DNA of 64,000 nt from Marinobacter sp. LV10R510-11A (GTDB lineage: Bacteria; Pseudomonadota; Gammaproteobacteria; Pseudomonadales; Oleiphilaceae): NCBI RefSeq assembly GCF_900215155.1, contig NZ_LT907980.1, forward strand, positions 3,100,001 to 3,164,000, given 5' to 3'. A program made the position numbers and the translations under genes. Under the pieces are notes generated by a model. It was given only the letters and a program-made list of their open reading frames with translations. It did no database searches and was not told the origin of the DNA. Below are positions 35,887-46,476 of the stretch, in pieces; position 1 is the first letter of the stretch; each line of letters starts with the position of its first letter.

Positions 35887-37932
35887 TCAGGCCGCTTCGT
35901 CCGTAATGCCGGTCTGTTTCAGTAGGGCGCCTACTTCAGGCTCGCGGCCACGGAACGCTTTGAACAGTTCCATGGGCTCCTGTGATCCGCCTTTTTCGAG
36001 AATGTTCTGCAGGAACGCCCGCCCGGTTTCAGGGTCAAAGATGCCGTTTTCCTCAAACAGCGAGAAAGCGTCGGCTGCCAGTACTTCCGCCCACTTGTAG
36101 CTGTAATAACCAGCCGCGTATCCGCCAGCGAATATGTGTGAGAACGAGTTGGGGAAGCGGTTGAATTCTGGGGACTCCACCACGGCGATGGTTTCGCGCA
36201 CTTTGCGGTGCATGGCCAGCGGATTGGTGGGGCCTTCTTCGGTGAATTCCGCGTGCAGGCGGAAGTCGAACAGGGAGAATTCGAGCTGCCGCACCATGGC
36301 CATGCCCGACTGGAAGTTTTTGGCTGCTAGCAGTTTTTGTAGCAGATCTTCCGGTAACGGCTCTCCGGTTTCGTGGTGGCTGGCAATCAGTGCTAACGAG
36401 TCGGGGTTCCAGCACCAGTTTTCCAGGAACTGGCTGGGCAGCTCTACGGCGTCCCAGGCCACGCCATTAATGCCAGACACGTCCACGACTTCCACTTGAG
36501 TCAGCATGTGATGCAACCCGTGGCCAAATTCGTGGAACAGGGTGGTTACTTCGTCGTGGGTGAGCAACGACGGTTTGCCGTTCACCGGCGGCGTGAAGTT
36601 GCAGGTGAGGAAGGCGACAGGCAACTGCAGCTTGCCACGCTGGTCACGCCAGCGTACTCGGCAGTCGGCCATCCAGGCACCACCGCGTTTGCCCTTACGG
36701 GCAAACAAGTCGAAGTAGAACCAAGCCATCGGCTCGCCGTTGCGGCTGATGCAGTAGGCGGTGGCATCTTCGTGCCAGGTTTCCACTTCTGGCTTGGCCT
36801 CTATCTGCACATCAAATAGTTTTTCGGCTACCCGGAACAGGCCTGGCACTACTTTATCGACCGGAAACCAAGGGCGGAGGGTTTCGGGTGAAATATCGTA
36901 GCGTTGATGACGTAGTTTCTCACTGTAGTAGCCTACGTCCCACGCCTGCAAGTCATCGAGGCCGTGTTCGTCTTTGGCGAACGCCTTGAGCTCAGCAAAC
37001 TCTTTCTCAGCGATGGGCTTGGATTTGGCCGCTAATTCATTGAGAAAACCCAGTACCTCGTCGCTATCCCGGGCCATTTTTGTGGCCAGCGAGCGTTCGG
37101 CATAGTTGTTGAAGCCAAGCAGTTTGGCTAGGGCGTGGCGGCGTTTGAGAATTTCGGCCATAACCTGGGTGTTGTCCCAGATCCCCGCATCTGGGCCCAC
37201 ATCGGAGGCCCGAGTGACAAACGCTTCGTAAACTTCGTAGCGTAGCTCGCGGTTGTCACAGTAGGTCATGACTGGGAAGAAGCTTGGGAAATCGAGGGTG
37301 ATCACGTAGCCATCCAGTTCTTTCTGGCTAGCGGCTTGCTTGGCGCCTTCAATGGCGCTCTCCGGTATGCCAGCAAGTTCTTCCACATTAGTGATGTGTT
37401 TAAACCAATGCTGGGTGGCGTCCAGAACGTTTTCGCTGAAGCTGTTGGACAGTTCTGACAGCTCCCGGGTGAGATCTGCATACTGCTTTTTTTCGGCATC
37501 GGGTAGGTCGACCCCACCAAGGTGGAAGTCTCGCAAGGTGTTATCCACGGACTTGCGTTGAGCTTCGCTTAGATCTTTGAAGTCGTCCCGGTCAGCTAGC
37601 TTTTTGTAGGCGTCGCACAGGGCGGCATTCTGGCTCAGCTCGGTGCTGTATTCGGTGAGCTTTTCTAGGCAGTTTTTGTAAACTTTGCGCAGGTCGTCGT
37701 TGTTCATTACACCGTTAAGGTGCGAGATGACGGACCAGGCGTTGTTGAGTTTGTCTTCAATCGCCTGCATGGGTTGGGCGAGGGTGTCCCAGGTAGGGTC
37801 TTCGTTCTGGGCCAGACTCGCAATTTTCACGCGATTTCCGCTGAGAATCTGGTCAATCGCCGTTTCCATGTGCTCGGTGCGCACATGTTCAAACTTTGGC
37901 AGCAAATCATCAGTCAGTAACGGGTTATTCAT
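35887..37932 (-). CDS. prlC: Oligopeptidase A (M3 metallopeptidase)
   Basis: 681 residues, the full length of the family. The zinc site TLFHEFGHGLHH (HExxH, about residues 468-479) and the downstream ENWCWNPDSL glutamate motif are intact, as is FAGGYAAGYYSYKWAEVLAADAF. The cytoplasmic enzyme degrades short peptides including cleaved signal peptides. It pairs with yheV downstream (57 bases) and is divergent from the carbonic anhydrase gene. Confidence 0.95.
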   Translation of the reverse strand: MNNPLLTDDLLPKFEHVRTEHMETAIDQILSGNRVKIASLAQNEDPTWDTLAQPMQAIEDKLNNAWSVISHLNGVMNNDDLRKVYKNCLEKLTEYSTELSQNAALCDAYKKLADRDDFKDLSEAQRKSVDNTLRDFHLGGVDLPDAEKKQYADLTRELSELSNSFSENVLDATQHWFKHITNVEELAGIPESAIEGAKQAASQKELDGYVITLDFPSFFPVMTYCDNRELRYEVYEAFVTRASDVGPDAGIWDNTQVMAEILKRRHALAKLLGFNNYAERSLATKMARDSDEVLGFLNELAAKSKPIAEKEFAELKAFAKDEHGLDDLQAWDVGYYSEKLRHQRYDISPETLRPWFPVDKVVPGLFRVAEKLFDVQIEAKPEVETWHEDATAYCISRNGEPMAWFYFDLFARKGKRGGAWMADCRVRWRDQRGKLQLPVAFLTCNFTPPVNGKPSLLTHDEVTTLFHEFGHGLHHMLTQVEVVDVSGINGVAWDAVELPSQFLENWCWNPDSLALIASHHETGEPLPEDLLQKLLAAKNFQSGMAMVRQLEFSLFDFRLHAEFTEEGPTNPLAMHRKVRETIAVVESPEFNRFPNSFSHIFAGGYAAGYYSYKWAEVLAADAFSLFEENGIFDPETGRAFLQNILEKGGSQEPMELFKAFRGREPEVGALLKQTGITDEAA

Positions 37933-38044
37933 GGATTCCCCTTCTCAGCAATGAGTTGGTAAAGTAGCGTGACACGCGTAACGCTAAACTGTTGGGCCCC
38001 GGGAATGGAGTTCGGGGAATAATGTCATCTATCGAGTATATGTA

Positions 38045-38581
38045 ATGACGAATATACGCTCTCACAAGGGTACCACGCCAAGTTTCGGAGAACGCGCTCT
38101 GGTGGATGCCAGCGCCGTGGTGATCGGAGATGTTAAAACCGGTGACGATTGCTCCATCTGGCCGATGACGGTGGTGCGTGGTGACATGCACAAGATTCGC
38201 ATTGGCGATCGTTGCAGTATTCAGGACGGTTCGGTGCTTCACATCACCCATGCCAGCGATTATAACCCGGGGGGTTATCCCCTGGTAATTGGTGATGATG
38301 TCACCGTGGGTCATAAGGCCTTACTGCACGGCTGCACCATTGGCAGTCGGGTGTTGGTGGGTATGGGATGCATCATTATGGACGGTGCCGTGGTGGAGGA
38401 TGAGGTGATCGTTGCGGCGGGTTGTCTCGTGCCGCCGGGTAAGACTCTGGAATCTGGTTACCTCTACGTCGGTTCTCCCTGCAAAAAGGCAAGAGCATTG
38501 TCAAAGGAAGAGCGCGGATTCTTCGTGTACACCGCCGCAAATTACGTCCGGTTAAAAGATGAGTACCTTATCCAGAAGTAA
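38045..38581 (+). CDS. Gamma-class carbonic anhydrase family protein
   Basis: 178 residues forming a left-handed beta helix of hexapeptide repeats (DCSIWPMTVVRGDMHKIRIG and IGSRVLVGMGCIIMDG). The metal ligand histidines are placed as in gamma carbonic anhydrases (VLHITH, then VGHKALLHG). YrdA/CaiE-like proteins bind zinc, though many are not proven to hydrate CO2. Divergent from prlC. Confidence 0.9.
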   Translation: MTNIRSHKGTTPSFGERALVDASAVVIGDVKTGDDCSIWPMTVVRGDMHKIRIGDRCSIQDGSVLHITHASDYNPGGYPLVIGDDVTVGHKALLHGCTIGSRVLVGMGCIIMDGAVVEDEVIVAAGCLVPPGKTLESGYLYVGSPCKKARALSKEERGFFVYTAANYVRLKDEYLIQK

Positions 38582-38651
38582 GGCAATGGTCTGAATAGCA
38601 GCCTGGCGCCATATGTTCTGCGGTAGAGAGCCATACTAGAGATCACGCGTT

Positions 38652-40139
38652 ATGCTGTTGCTTTGGCTACTGCTTCTAAACGGTCTGTTTTTAATTCCGG
38701 CTCTGGCCATGCCGGGTTCCATGCCTTGGCTATCGGTTGAGGCAGTCGGTCTTTGGGGACTTCTGTACCTATTGCCGGATCGTTATCGATATAACAGCAT
38801 CACAACGACCCTGGCTGGCATTTACAGCACACTGGCATTTCTGGTTCTGGTGGACGCGCTAGTTCGTGAAAGCTTGGGGCGGGGCCTGAACCTGTACCTG
38901 GAAGCCGGACTGCTAGGTGCAGGCTGGAACCTTTTGAAGAGTAACTTGGGCGGGGTGATGGCGACACTGGCTATTTTGCTGCTCGTGGGCCTTCTGGCCG
39001 GCTTGGGCTGGTTATTTCGTTTAAGCTTGGAACGTCTTCGACATCACTCCCCGGGAAATATCGGTAAACCGCTGTTGTTGATAACCGGGCTGGCAATTGC
39101 AGGCACGGCAACGCCATTGGTCGGAAGCCCAGCGTTGGCATTCATGGCCAATCAGGCTTCCTTGGTGACCCATACCCATCAGGCGACCGTGGCCTTTGCC
39201 GAGCAACTCCGGAATCAACCCAAGGCTGGCCAATATCCGCAACCGCTAACACGGCTGGCCGGTAAAGATGTGATCCTCGGCTTTCTTGAATCCTATGGCG
39301 TATCCACCCTGATCGACGATCGCTACCGCGCGATGATCGACCAACGCCTGGAATCAATGGCCGAGGAACTCGGCTCGGCAGGCCTGACAGTCGTAACCGG
39401 GAGGCTGCAATCGCCTATCCAGGGCGGACAATCCTGGCTTGGGCGCCTCTCGGTACTCAGTGGGCAATGGGTTCATAACCAGCTCGCCTACGAGGCTCTC
39501 CTCAGCAGCAACTATCCCACCCTGATCGACGACTTTCGCAGCACCGGCCATAAGACGATGGCGGTGATGCCGGCTATTACCCAAGCCTGGCCCGAAGGCC
39601 AACTACTCAGGTACGAGCACATTTACGATCATGACGATATGGATTATCAGGGGCCTCCCTTCAACTGGGTGACCATGCCAGATCAGTATACCTGGCGCTG
39701 GTTTCAGGATCTGCGCGAGGAGACGCCTGAGCCACTGTTCGCCGAGCTGGCGTTGATCAGTAGTCATGCGCCATGGGTTCCGACTCTGCCGGTTCTTGAG
39801 GATTGGGAAGGCATTGGCAACGGGCAGGTATTCGAGCGCTGGAAGGGTGTGGGAGAAACACCTGTATCACTTTGGCGTGATGCGGACCGCGTCCGTGACC
39901 ACTATGCCAAGGCAATAGACTATACCCTGACCGTTGCCAGTGGTTTCGCAGCTCGGTACGTAGAAGAGAACACGCTGATGATCATCCTTGGCGATCACCA
40001 ACCCGCCGCGCTGGTTACACCGTTTCTATCCGGTGAACTGCCAGGATTCCAGCTCGGCACCAGACCCGATCTGCAAACAGCGGGCGCACCCATGAACGAG
40101 TTCCGACCGTTTTTGCACCGATATTTTGGCAGTCTTTGA
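38652..40139 (+). CDS. Membrane-bound sulfatase-like hydrolase (LTA-synthase fold)
   Basis: 495 residues. Four to five N-terminal membrane helices (residues 1-165) precede an extracytoplasmic alkaline-phosphatase-superfamily domain. The domain opens with DVILGFLESYGVS, where LtaS-like enzymes have their metal and nucleophile site, and ends with LMIILGDHQPA, a metal-binding DHQ motif. The likely role is hydrolysis or transfer of a phospho- or sulfo-group in the envelope; the substrate is unknown. It is 70 bases after the carbonic anhydrase gene. Confidence 0.72.
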   Translation: MLLLWLLLLNGLFLIPALAMPGSMPWLSVEAVGLWGLLYLLPDRYRYNSITTTLAGIYSTLAFLVLVDALVRESLGRGLNLYLEAGLLGAGWNLLKSNLGGVMATLAILLLVGLLAGLGWLFRLSLERLRHHSPGNIGKPLLLITGLAIAGTATPLVGSPALAFMANQASLVTHTHQATVAFAEQLRNQPKAGQYPQPLTRLAGKDVILGFLESYGVSTLIDDRYRAMIDQRLESMAEELGSAGLTVVTGRLQSPIQGGQSWLGRLSVLSGQWVHNQLAYEALLSSNYPTLIDDFRSTGHKTMAVMPAITQAWPEGQLLRYEHIYDHDDMDYQGPPFNWVTMPDQYTWRWFQDLREETPEPLFAELALISSHAPWVPTLPVLEDWEGIGNGQVFERWKGVGETPVSLWRDADRVRDHYAKAIDYTLTVASGFAARYVEENTLMIILGDHQPAALVTPFLSGELPGFQLGTRPDLQTAGAPMNEFRPFLHRYFGSL

Positions 40140-40202
40140 AGGCTGCCTTTTAAGGTTTATCCGATCCACTCACACCCACTCCCTAATTCGTTAATACTGT
40201 AC

Positions 40203-41036
40203 TCAGGGCAGTATGTCTACAGGCAGGTCTCCCGTAGAGATGGATTCGTCGCACTCCGGATCGCGAATAGCGATTTCTACCCGGCGGTTCAGTGCACGGT
40301 TTTCAGGGGTGTCGTTTGGCGCAAGAGCGTTGGTTTCCGCACGGCCGGCGGCAACCACGCGCTCGGCTGGCACTTGTCGGCTCATGACCAGTTCATGCAC
40401 TACGGATACGGCGCGCGCGGCAGAAAGATCCCAGTTGGAGCGGTATCGGCTGCTGGAGATAGGCCGGTCGTCGGTATACCCAGAAACCAGTACATCGCCG
40501 GTGCAGCCGGCTAATACTCCCACTACCCGTTCAATAATGGGGATCATCTCCGGCTTTATTGATGCCTGGCCAGAGCGGAAGGTGGCTTCCTCCGAAAACC
40601 GAATAACCACTTTGTTTTTATCGTAATTGACGCTCAAAGCCCCGGAAGCTACTTCGTTCTCCAGTTCACCGATCATTCGGCTCGCCAGGTCTAACACCCC
40701 ACCGGATATAACGGTGGTCGCAGAGTCTGGCGCTCGCTCATCGATGAATTCCGGCTCCCGAGCCTGAGATTCGGTAGGCTCAGGCAAGGAGACGGTGTCT
40801 GATTCCACCAGGGTGATCGGCGAGCCGCCGATGTCGTCTCCCAGCACGTTAGCAGAACCGAACGCCATGGACATGGAATTGGCCATCGCCTTGTATTTTT
40901 CGATATCCATTTCCGCAAAAGACAGCAACAGGATGAAAAACGTCAGCAGCAGCGTGGCAAGATCGGCAAAGGTAACGATCCACGCAGGCGTCTGGTTTCT
41001 CTGCCGGGGTTTTCTGTTTTTCCGGATCTGTTGCAA
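40203..41036 (-). CDS. motB: Flagellar stator protein MotB/PomB type
   Basis: 277 residues. One membrane helix carries the ion-binding aspartate (IVTFADLATLLLTFFILLLSF, about residues 20-40), then a plug/linker and an OmpA-type peptidoglycan-binding domain (VSGYTDDRPISSSRYRSNWDLSAARAVSVV). The DLATLLLTFF pattern resembles sodium-driven PomB more than proton-driven MotB. It follows motA by 3 bases. Confidence 0.88.
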   Translation of the reverse strand: MQQIRKNRKPRQRNQTPAWIVTFADLATLLLTFFILLLSFAEMDIEKYKAMANSMSMAFGSANVLGDDIGGSPITLVESDTVSLPEPTESQAREPEFIDERAPDSATTVISGGVLDLASRMIGELENEVASGALSVNYDKNKVVIRFSEEATFRSGQASIKPEMIPIIERVVGVLAGCTGDVLVSGYTDDRPISSSRYRSNWDLSAARAVSVVHELVMSRQVPAERVVAAGRAETNALAPNDTPENRALNRRVEIAIRDPECDESISTGDLPVDILP

Positions 41037-41039
41037 ACC

Positions 41040-41813
41040 TCAGGCCTCCCGCTCCGGCGCCAACCCTGTGCGCTGATCCGGTGTTAAAAACGAGGAGAGC
41101 ATTTCGGTCATCACTCGAGGGTTTTCGCCGCGCATGATGTTGCGGATGGATGTAATGATCAGAACCTGATTACGGCTTTCATCCTCTGCCTTTAACTGAA
41201 GTTTGTCGGCCAAAGGGAGTGCAATCAACTGGGCAATGAAAGCACCGTAGAGAGTTGTCAGCAAGGCAACAGCCATTGCCGGGCCAATGGAGGAGGGATC
41301 ATCCAGTGAGTTGAGCATCTGTACCAGGCCCACTAAGGTACCCAGCATACCGATAGCCGGCGCAGATTCGCCAATGCCCCGGAATACCCGCTCAGCCACT
41401 TCGAGGCGTTCCGCCATCTGCTGAGACTCTTGGGCCAGTGCCTCTTCAACCAGCTCGGGGGGGTGACCATCCACACACAGGTTAATAGCCTTCTGCAGAA
41501 ACTCATTGCCAGTTTGGTGATTTTCCAGGCCCAGAACGCCCTCCTTGCGCACGACCATAGCCAGAGCCCCCGCTTCGCGGATCAGCTCTGCAGGTCGGTC
41601 GACCTTATCGGTAAATGCGGCACTCATAGCCAGACGAAAGGCGCCCATTACCGAGGACATTCGGAATTTTATGAGCGTTACCGCGAAGGTGCCGCCAATA
41701 ACAATAGCTAGGCCCGGCAGGTTGACAAAGGTGAGGAGCGAAGCGTTTGCCAGCATCGCCAGAATAACAATCAAAATACCGGCGACAAGCCCTACGAGGG
41801 TAAGAATGTCCAT
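41040..41813 (-). CDS. motA: Flagellar stator protein MotA/PomA type
   Basis: 257 residues with four membrane helices: the N-terminal pair (LVGLVAGILIVILAMLANAS; GLAIVIGGTFAVTLIKF), a cytoplasmic loop with the charged residues that contact FliG, and the C-terminal pair (APAIGMLGTLVGLVQML; PAMAVALLTTLYGAFIAQL). Length and helix 3 match PomA, the sodium stator of marine vibrios and relatives. Its partner motB lies 3 bases downstream. Confidence 0.9.
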   Translation of the reverse strand: MDILTLVGLVAGILIVILAMLANASLLTFVNLPGLAIVIGGTFAVTLIKFRMSSVMGAFRLAMSAAFTDKVDRPAELIREAGALAMVVRKEGVLGLENHQTGNEFLQKAINLCVDGHPPELVEEALAQESQQMAERLEVAERVFRGIGESAPAIGMLGTLVGLVQMLNSLDDPSSIGPAMAVALLTTLYGAFIAQLIALPLADKLQLKAEDESRNQVLIITSIRNIMRGENPRVMTEMLSSFLTPDQRTGLAPEREA

Positions 41814-41893
41814 GCATAGCCCTTATGGATAGTCCCTTACGGATTATTGTCTCTGAGACTGGCCCCATGTGGTGCGCCGTCTCAGTCATCACC

Positions 41894-42721
41894 TCAGTCG
41901 TTACGCAATGCCTCAATAATCGGCGCCGTTTCTGGCCGCACGCCCCGCCACACCCGGAACGATTCTGCAGCCTGTTCAACCAACATCCCCAAGCCATCAA
42001 ACACCCGCACGGCTCCGTTACCCAGAGCCCACTGATTAAACGTGGTTGTCTGCAAAGAGTACATCATGTCGTAAACAACCGTGCCGGCCGCGATCACATT
42101 TGTACAAAGGGGCGGCAGGTCTCCCTGCAGGCTGGCGCTGGTGCCGTTGATAATGACATCAAACGGTTGGTCTGGTTCTTCAAATCCGCAGGCATTCAGA
42201 GTGGCCGCACCGGCCTCATCTGCAAACAGTGTAACCAGTGCTTCGGCTTTGGCCACCGTGCGGTTTGCGATGGTTAGGCTGGCGGGCTGTTGTTCAAGCA
42301 AAGGGCCCAAAACACCACGCACGGCGCCACCTGCACCCAAAACCAGGATGCGGGCACCTTTTAGCTGAACGCTGTGGTTGGCCAGAAGATCCCGAACCAG
42401 CCCGTGGCCATCGGTGTTATCCGCAACCAACTGCCCTTCGCTGTTCCGGTATAACGTGTTGGCAGCACCGGCTTTTTCGGCCCTCTCTGCCCGGCACTCC
42501 GCCAGCGCCCAAGCCTGCTCCTTAAAGGGTACCGTTACGTTCAGCCCCTTGCCGCCACCCTCAAAAAACTGGCGAACGGTTCCCACGAAGTCATCAAGAG
42601 GCGCCTGAACCGCCGTGTACTCCACCGGCTCGCCGGTCTGGCTGGTGAACAAACTGTGAATTCTTGGCGATTTGCTGTGGTTTATCGGGTGGCCGACCAC
42701 CGCATAAAGCTCATTGCTCAT
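41894..42721 (-). CDS. aroE: Shikimate dehydrogenase
   Basis: 275 residues. The substrate domain shows NHSKSPRIH and [11 protein letters not shown] (catalytic Lys), then a Rossmann domain with [17 protein letters not shown] and TIANRT for NADP. The enzyme reduces 3-dehydroshikimate in aromatic amino acid synthesis. It is 12 bases after hemF, and probably in the dprA-tsaC-hemF-aroE operon. Confidence 0.96.
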   Translation of the reverse strand: MSNELYAVVGHPINHSKSPRIHSLFTSQTGEPVEYTAVQAPLDDFVGTVRQFFEGGGKGLNVTVPFKEQAWALAECRAERAEKAGAANTLYRNSEGQLVADNTDGHGLVRDLLANHSVQLKGARILVLGAGGAVRGVLGPLLEQQPASLTIANRTVAKAEALVTLFADEAGAATLNACGFEEPDQPFDVIINGTSASLQGDLPPLCTNVIAAGTVVYDMMYSLQTTTFNQWALGNGAVRVFDGLGMLVEQAAESFRVWRGVRPETAPIIEALRND

Positions 42722-42733
42722 TACTTACCTCGC

Positions 42734-43660
42734 TTACTGCGCGTTGCCGGCCAACCAGTCGCGCCCGGTGAGAAAGTGCTCCGTTAGGCGTGCTTCTTCG
42801 CTACCCGCATCCGGTACCCGGCTGTAATCCCAGCGCACCAGCGGTGGCAGCGACATCAAAATAGACTCAGTGCGCCCGCCAGACTGCAGGCCAAACAAAG
42901 TGCCACGGTCGTATACCAGGTTGAACTCCACATAACGCCCGCGCCGGTAAAGCTGAAAATCCCGCTCGCGCTCACCGTAAGTATGATCCATACGGCGCCG
43001 GACAATGGGCTCATACGCCTCAATATAGCTGTTACCCACAGATTTCATCAGCCCGAAATCTTTTTCAAAATCACCGGTGTTGTGGTCGTCAAAGAAAAGC
43101 CCGCCAACACCTCGAGGTTCATCCCGGTGCTTCAGGTAAAAATAATCGTCGCACCAGTCTTTGTAGCGGCGATAAGTCTCATCGCCGAACGCAGCGCAGG
43201 CATCTTTGGCGGTCTTGTGCCAATGCACGCAATCCTCGTCAAAGCCGTAATACGGGGTTAAATCATAACCGCCACCAAACCAGTAAACCGGCTCGCCATT
43301 TTTGGGCGTGGCGATAAAGAACCTTACGTTGGCGTGAGAAGTTGGCACATAAGGATTGTTCGGATGGATCACCAAGGAGACACCCATAGCCTGCCAGGGT
43401 GCACCGGCCAAATGGGGGCGATGTGCCGTGGCAGACGCAGGCATGGTCTCGCCCATCACATGGGAGAAATTCACCCCACCTTTTTCGAAGATACGGCCAT
43501 CGCTGATCACCCGGCTTACACCGCCGCCGCCCTCTGGGCGATCCCAAGCGTCACGAACAAGCTTCGCGCCGCCTTCCAGCGCTTCTAGTCGCTGGCATAT
43601 AGTGTCTTGCAGGCCAAGCAGATACTGCTTAACCGAATTGCTATCCGGGTGCTGTGGCAT
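42734..43660 (-). CDS. hemF: Oxygen-dependent coproporphyrinogen III oxidase
   Basis: 308 residues with the family signatures [51 protein letters not shown] and [21 protein letters not shown]. The soluble enzyme makes protoporphyrinogen IX in haem synthesis with O2. It lies 8 bases after tsaC. Confidence 0.97.
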   Translation of the reverse strand: MPQHPDSNSVKQYLLGLQDTICQRLEALEGGAKLVRDAWDRPEGGGGVSRVISDGRIFEKGGVNFSHVMGETMPASATAHRPHLAGAPWQAMGVSLVIHPNNPYVPTSHANVRFFIATPKNGEPVYWFGGGYDLTPYYGFDEDCVHWHKTAKDACAAFGDETYRRYKDWCDDYFYLKHRDEPRGVGGLFFDDHNTGDFEKDFGLMKSVGNSYIEAYEPIVRRRMDHTYGERERDFQLYRRGRYVEFNLVYDRGTLFGLQSGGRTESILMSLPPLVRWDYSRVPDAGSEEARLTEHFLTGRDWLAGNAQ

Positions 43661-43668
43661 GAATTCTC

Positions 43669-44241
43669 CTAACGAAGCTGCTTACCGCTGACAATATCAA
43701 TAATACGGCTGGGTTTCTGGTTACCGCCTAAAGCGCCCGGCACAATTTGATCGATTTGGCCCTTAAAATACTCGCGAACCTGCTGTGCGTTAAGCGCTGG
43801 CTCTTGCCCGGCGGGATTACAGGAGGTAGAGACCAAAGGCATGCCGGCAACTGCACACAGGGCTTTGACCACCGGGTGTTCGCTGACTCTAACCGCAATT
43901 GAATTGTGACTACCACGCACCCAATCGGGAATCTGTTTATTCACATCTGGCAACAGGCAGGTAACCGGCCCGGGCCAATGCCTACGGGCCTCATTCTGAA
44001 GAGCTTCAGGCAGGGGGTCGAGCAGAAAACGAATTTGCTCCACAGACGCGGCTACCAGAATCATGCCTTTTTCCATCGGCCGATTCTTGAGCTCAAGAAT
44101 GCGCGTCACTGCCTGAAGGTTCCAAGGGTCGCACCCAAGGCCCCAGACAGCCTCAGTAGGATAGGCGATAACGCCGCCTTTCAGGATCGCATTGCAGGCA
44201 AGCTGTAACTGCTGGTTGTTTATGGGGTTGAGCTCAGGCAA
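43669..44241 (-). CDS. tsaC: L-threonylcarbamoyladenylate synthase (Sua5/YrdC/TsaC)
   Basis: About 190 residues. The YrdC core [35 protein letters not shown] and [14 protein letters not shown] is intact. The enzyme makes threonylcarbamoyl-AMP for the t6A modification of tRNAs. TTG at 44241 is preferred: it has GGAGG about 10 bases upstream and overlaps the dprA stop by 8 bases; GTG 44268 (199 residues) would reach further into dprA. Confidence 0.9.
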   Translation of the reverse strand: MPELNPINNQQLQLACNAILKGGVIAYPTEAVWGLGCDPWNLQAVTRILELKNRPMEKGMILVAASVEQIRFLLDPLPEALQNEARRHWPGPVTCLLPDVNKQIPDWVRGSHNSIAVRVSEHPVVKALCAVAGMPLVSTSCNPAGQEPALNAQQVREYFKGQIDQIVPGALGGNQKPSRIIDIVSGKQLR

Positions 44242-45388
44242 TTTTCTGGAAACCTCCAGGGGCAGCACTCACCAACCCATCAAGCTCGAGAAGCAGAAGA
44301 GACTGAACAAGCTGGTTGGCCGGAAGACCGGTTGCCGAACACAGTGCATCGGTTGACTGGGGATCATACCCTAATGCCTCAAACACCGCGATTTCCCTGC
44401 AGTCTAGAGCACCCAAAACGCTGGCTGCCGGCGCCTCCTCAGTGGCATTTGTGGCTCCTAACACTGGCAAAGCGCTACGGGCCGAAAGTGACCAAGCAGC
44501 GCCCAGCTCTTCCAGAATATCGTCTACCTGATCAACCAGCCGGGCGCCTTGCTTGATCAAATCGTGGCAGCCCCGCGCCACTGGGCTGTGGATCGATCCG
44601 GGAATCGCAAAAACCTCGCGCCCCTGTTCCAGCGCCAAGCGAGCCGTAATCAGGGAACCACTTTTAAGGCCAGCCTCTACCACCAGAATGCCACGGCTCA
44701 GGCCGCTGATAATACGGTTACGCTGGGGAAAGTGAGCGGCTCTTGCAGGCGTACCTGGCGGGTATTCAGATATCACCAGGCCATTCCCGATAACCCGCTC
44801 GCAAAGCCGGCGATGCTGGTTTGGGTAAACACGGTCAAGCCCACAGCCAACCACTGCAACGGTGGCGTGCCCAGCATCCAACGCCCCGGCATGGGCCGCA
44901 CCATCCACACCCAGCGCTAGGCCACTGGTTATCAGTAGGCCCCGTTTACTCAGCTCTGCTGCGAAGCGGCGAGCGTGATCCAGCCCCGCCGGCGTGGCGT
45001 TACGACTGCCAATAATGCCGATCTGTTCACGGCTCAGTAGGCTTGAATCACCCCGGACATACAGCACCAATGGCGCATCGTGGATGTGCCGAAGAACTTC
45101 TGGGTAATGGGGATGCTGCCAGCTCACAAGTTCGATCGCATGCTGTTCACAGTCCAACAGAATCTGCCGAACGGCCTTTACCACCGTGTTGGCTTCGTCC
45201 TGCTGCTGCCAAGCCAAGATTCCCGCCACAGTTTCCCCGTGCAGGCCAAGCGCTTTGAGCGTTGCGGGGTTTCTGGTAAGAAGATCTGTGAGGTCGGGAA
45301 TGGTTGCGAGCATGGCTCGCCGCCAGGTGCGCCCAAACTTGGGCAAACAGGTGAGAAACAGCCACTGCGCAGAACGAGAGGAAAACAA
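44234..45388 (-). CDS. dprA: DNA-processing protein DprA/Smf
   Basis: 384 residues. The Rossmann-like DprA core shows IGIIGSRNATPAGLDHARRFA, GLALGVDGAAHAGALDAG, TVAVVGCGLDRVYP and FPQRNRIISGLSRG; a C-terminal winged helix (LDCREIAVFEALGYDPQSTDALCSATGL) follows. DprA loads RecA on incoming single strands during natural transformation. It starts with TTG at 45388 behind AAGGA (7 bases). A hairpin terminator separates it from lysM upstream. Confidence 0.94.
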   Translation of the reverse strand: MFSSRSAQWLFLTCLPKFGRTWRRAMLATIPDLTDLLTRNPATLKALGLHGETVAGILAWQQQDEANTVVKAVRQILLDCEQHAIELVSWQHPHYPEVLRHIHDAPLVLYVRGDSSLLSREQIGIIGSRNATPAGLDHARRFAAELSKRGLLITSGLALGVDGAAHAGALDAGHATVAVVGCGLDRVYPNQHRRLCERVIGNGLVISEYPPGTPARAAHFPQRNRIISGLSRGILVVEAGLKSGSLITARLALEQGREVFAIPGSIHSPVARGCHDLIKQGARLVDQVDDILEELGAAWSLSARSALPVLGATNATEEAPAASVLGALDCREIAVFEALGYDPQSTDALCSATGLPANQLVQSLLLLELDGLVSAAPGGFQKIA

Positions 45389-45399
45389 AGCATCATCCT

Positions 45400-45437
45400 T
45401 GAAAATAACAAAGCCGGGCCTTCCTGGCCCGGCTTTT
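45400..45437 (-). terminator. Intrinsic terminator between the LysM gene and dprA
   Basis: GCCGGGCC (45413-45420), loop TTCCT, GGCCCGGC (45426-45433) form a perfect 8-base GC stem. On the minus strand it is followed by TTTGTTATTTT, ending LysM gene transcripts; on the plus strand TTTT follows too, so it may work in both directions. Confidence 0.75.
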
Positions 45438-45456
45438 GATTAACCGGCTATGGGAT

Positions 45457-46476
45457 TTAGGGGTTGGTAACCTTATCGCCAACCGCCAGTGGGCGGGTTG
45501 CCTGAAGGATCAGGCCATAGCTCATTTTTTCATACACTTGGAATACCATCAGCAGGCCAGCCCGCTCGGAAGGCAGCTCAACGGTCTCTTTCGTGATGGG
45601 GTCACGCACGAAGTTACCGCTTTTAAGAACCGCCATCACGTTGCCGGCTTTCAGCCCTTCGCGACTGCCACGGTTGATGGCCACCACATTGTACTGACCA
45701 ATCTGGGTAACACCGCTATCCACAGCGATCATTTTGCCTTCCACCTGATCGTCAGGAGAGCTCGGCAAAAAACTGGTGGTAAGGCGTCGATCTTCATTAA
45801 CCAGCAAACGGTCACCGATGCGCACTTCTTCGCTAGAGCGTGTCAGGTCTACCGTTAAAACATCGCCGTGTTCGGCAGAAACGTCACCGCGAGCAATGCT
45901 GCGCGCTTCCAGGCCAAGAAACTCGCCAGTATCCGGATCAACAAATTCTTTGCTGCGACGGAAAACACCCACCTTATCTGCAGGCTTTTTACCGCGGGCA
46001 TAAAGCCGGTCGCCAGCACCAATAACGATACGGCCGTCTTCACCTTCCAACACATACGGCGCTTCATTGATCAGCTCAGGGCTAACAATGCGGGTATCTG
46101 TCAAAAAGCTGCTGATCGCATCCAGGGGGATTGCCGGAATTGGTGTGTCAATCCGCTCAGAGCGCACCTTCGGCGACAACTTCACAATACCGTTGTTGGA
46201 CGCTACCTTGGTGATGCGGGGCTTGCCATCGACATACACCAGAGCAAGACGATCACCCGGGTAAATCAAATGGGGGTTGGAAACCTGTGGGTTAACGTGC
46301 CAGATTTCCGGCCAGTACCACGGATCACTCAAAAAACGTCCCGAAATGTCCCAGAGGGTATCGCCCTTCACAACAGTGTAGCGCTCAGGATGATCAGACC
46401 GCAGTTCTGGTGCAGCATGAGCCCAAGAGGTGAATAGCAGCATAGTGGCTGCCAGAGCGTACAGCAGTTTCCTCAT
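45457..46476 (-). CDS. Secreted LysM-domain protein
   Basis: 339 residues with a signal peptide (WAHA-APELR). A single LysM domain (YTVVKGDTLWDISGRFLSDPWYWPEIWHVNP, about residues 33-80) binds peptidoglycan. The long C-terminal part (beta-rich, e.g. VVAINRGSREGLKAGNVMAVL) has no catalytic motif I recognise. In pseudomonads this gene also stands between def and dprA. It may help cell-wall upkeep or protein positioning. Confidence 0.9.
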   Translation of the reverse strand: MRKLLYALAATMLLFTSWAHAAPELRSDHPERYTVVKGDTLWDISGRFLSDPWYWPEIWHVNPQVSNPHLIYPGDRLALVYVDGKPRITKVASNNGIVKLSPKVRSERIDTPIPAIPLDAISSFLTDTRIVSPELINEAPYVLEGEDGRIVIGAGDRLYARGKKPADKVGVFRRSKEFVDPDTGEFLGLEARSIARGDVSAEHGDVLTVDLTRSSEEVRIGDRLLVNEDRRLTTSFLPSSPDDQVEGKMIAVDSGVTQIGQYNVVAINRGSREGLKAGNVMAVLKSGNFVRDPITKETVELPSERAGLLMVFQVYEKMSYGLILQATRPLAVGDKVTNP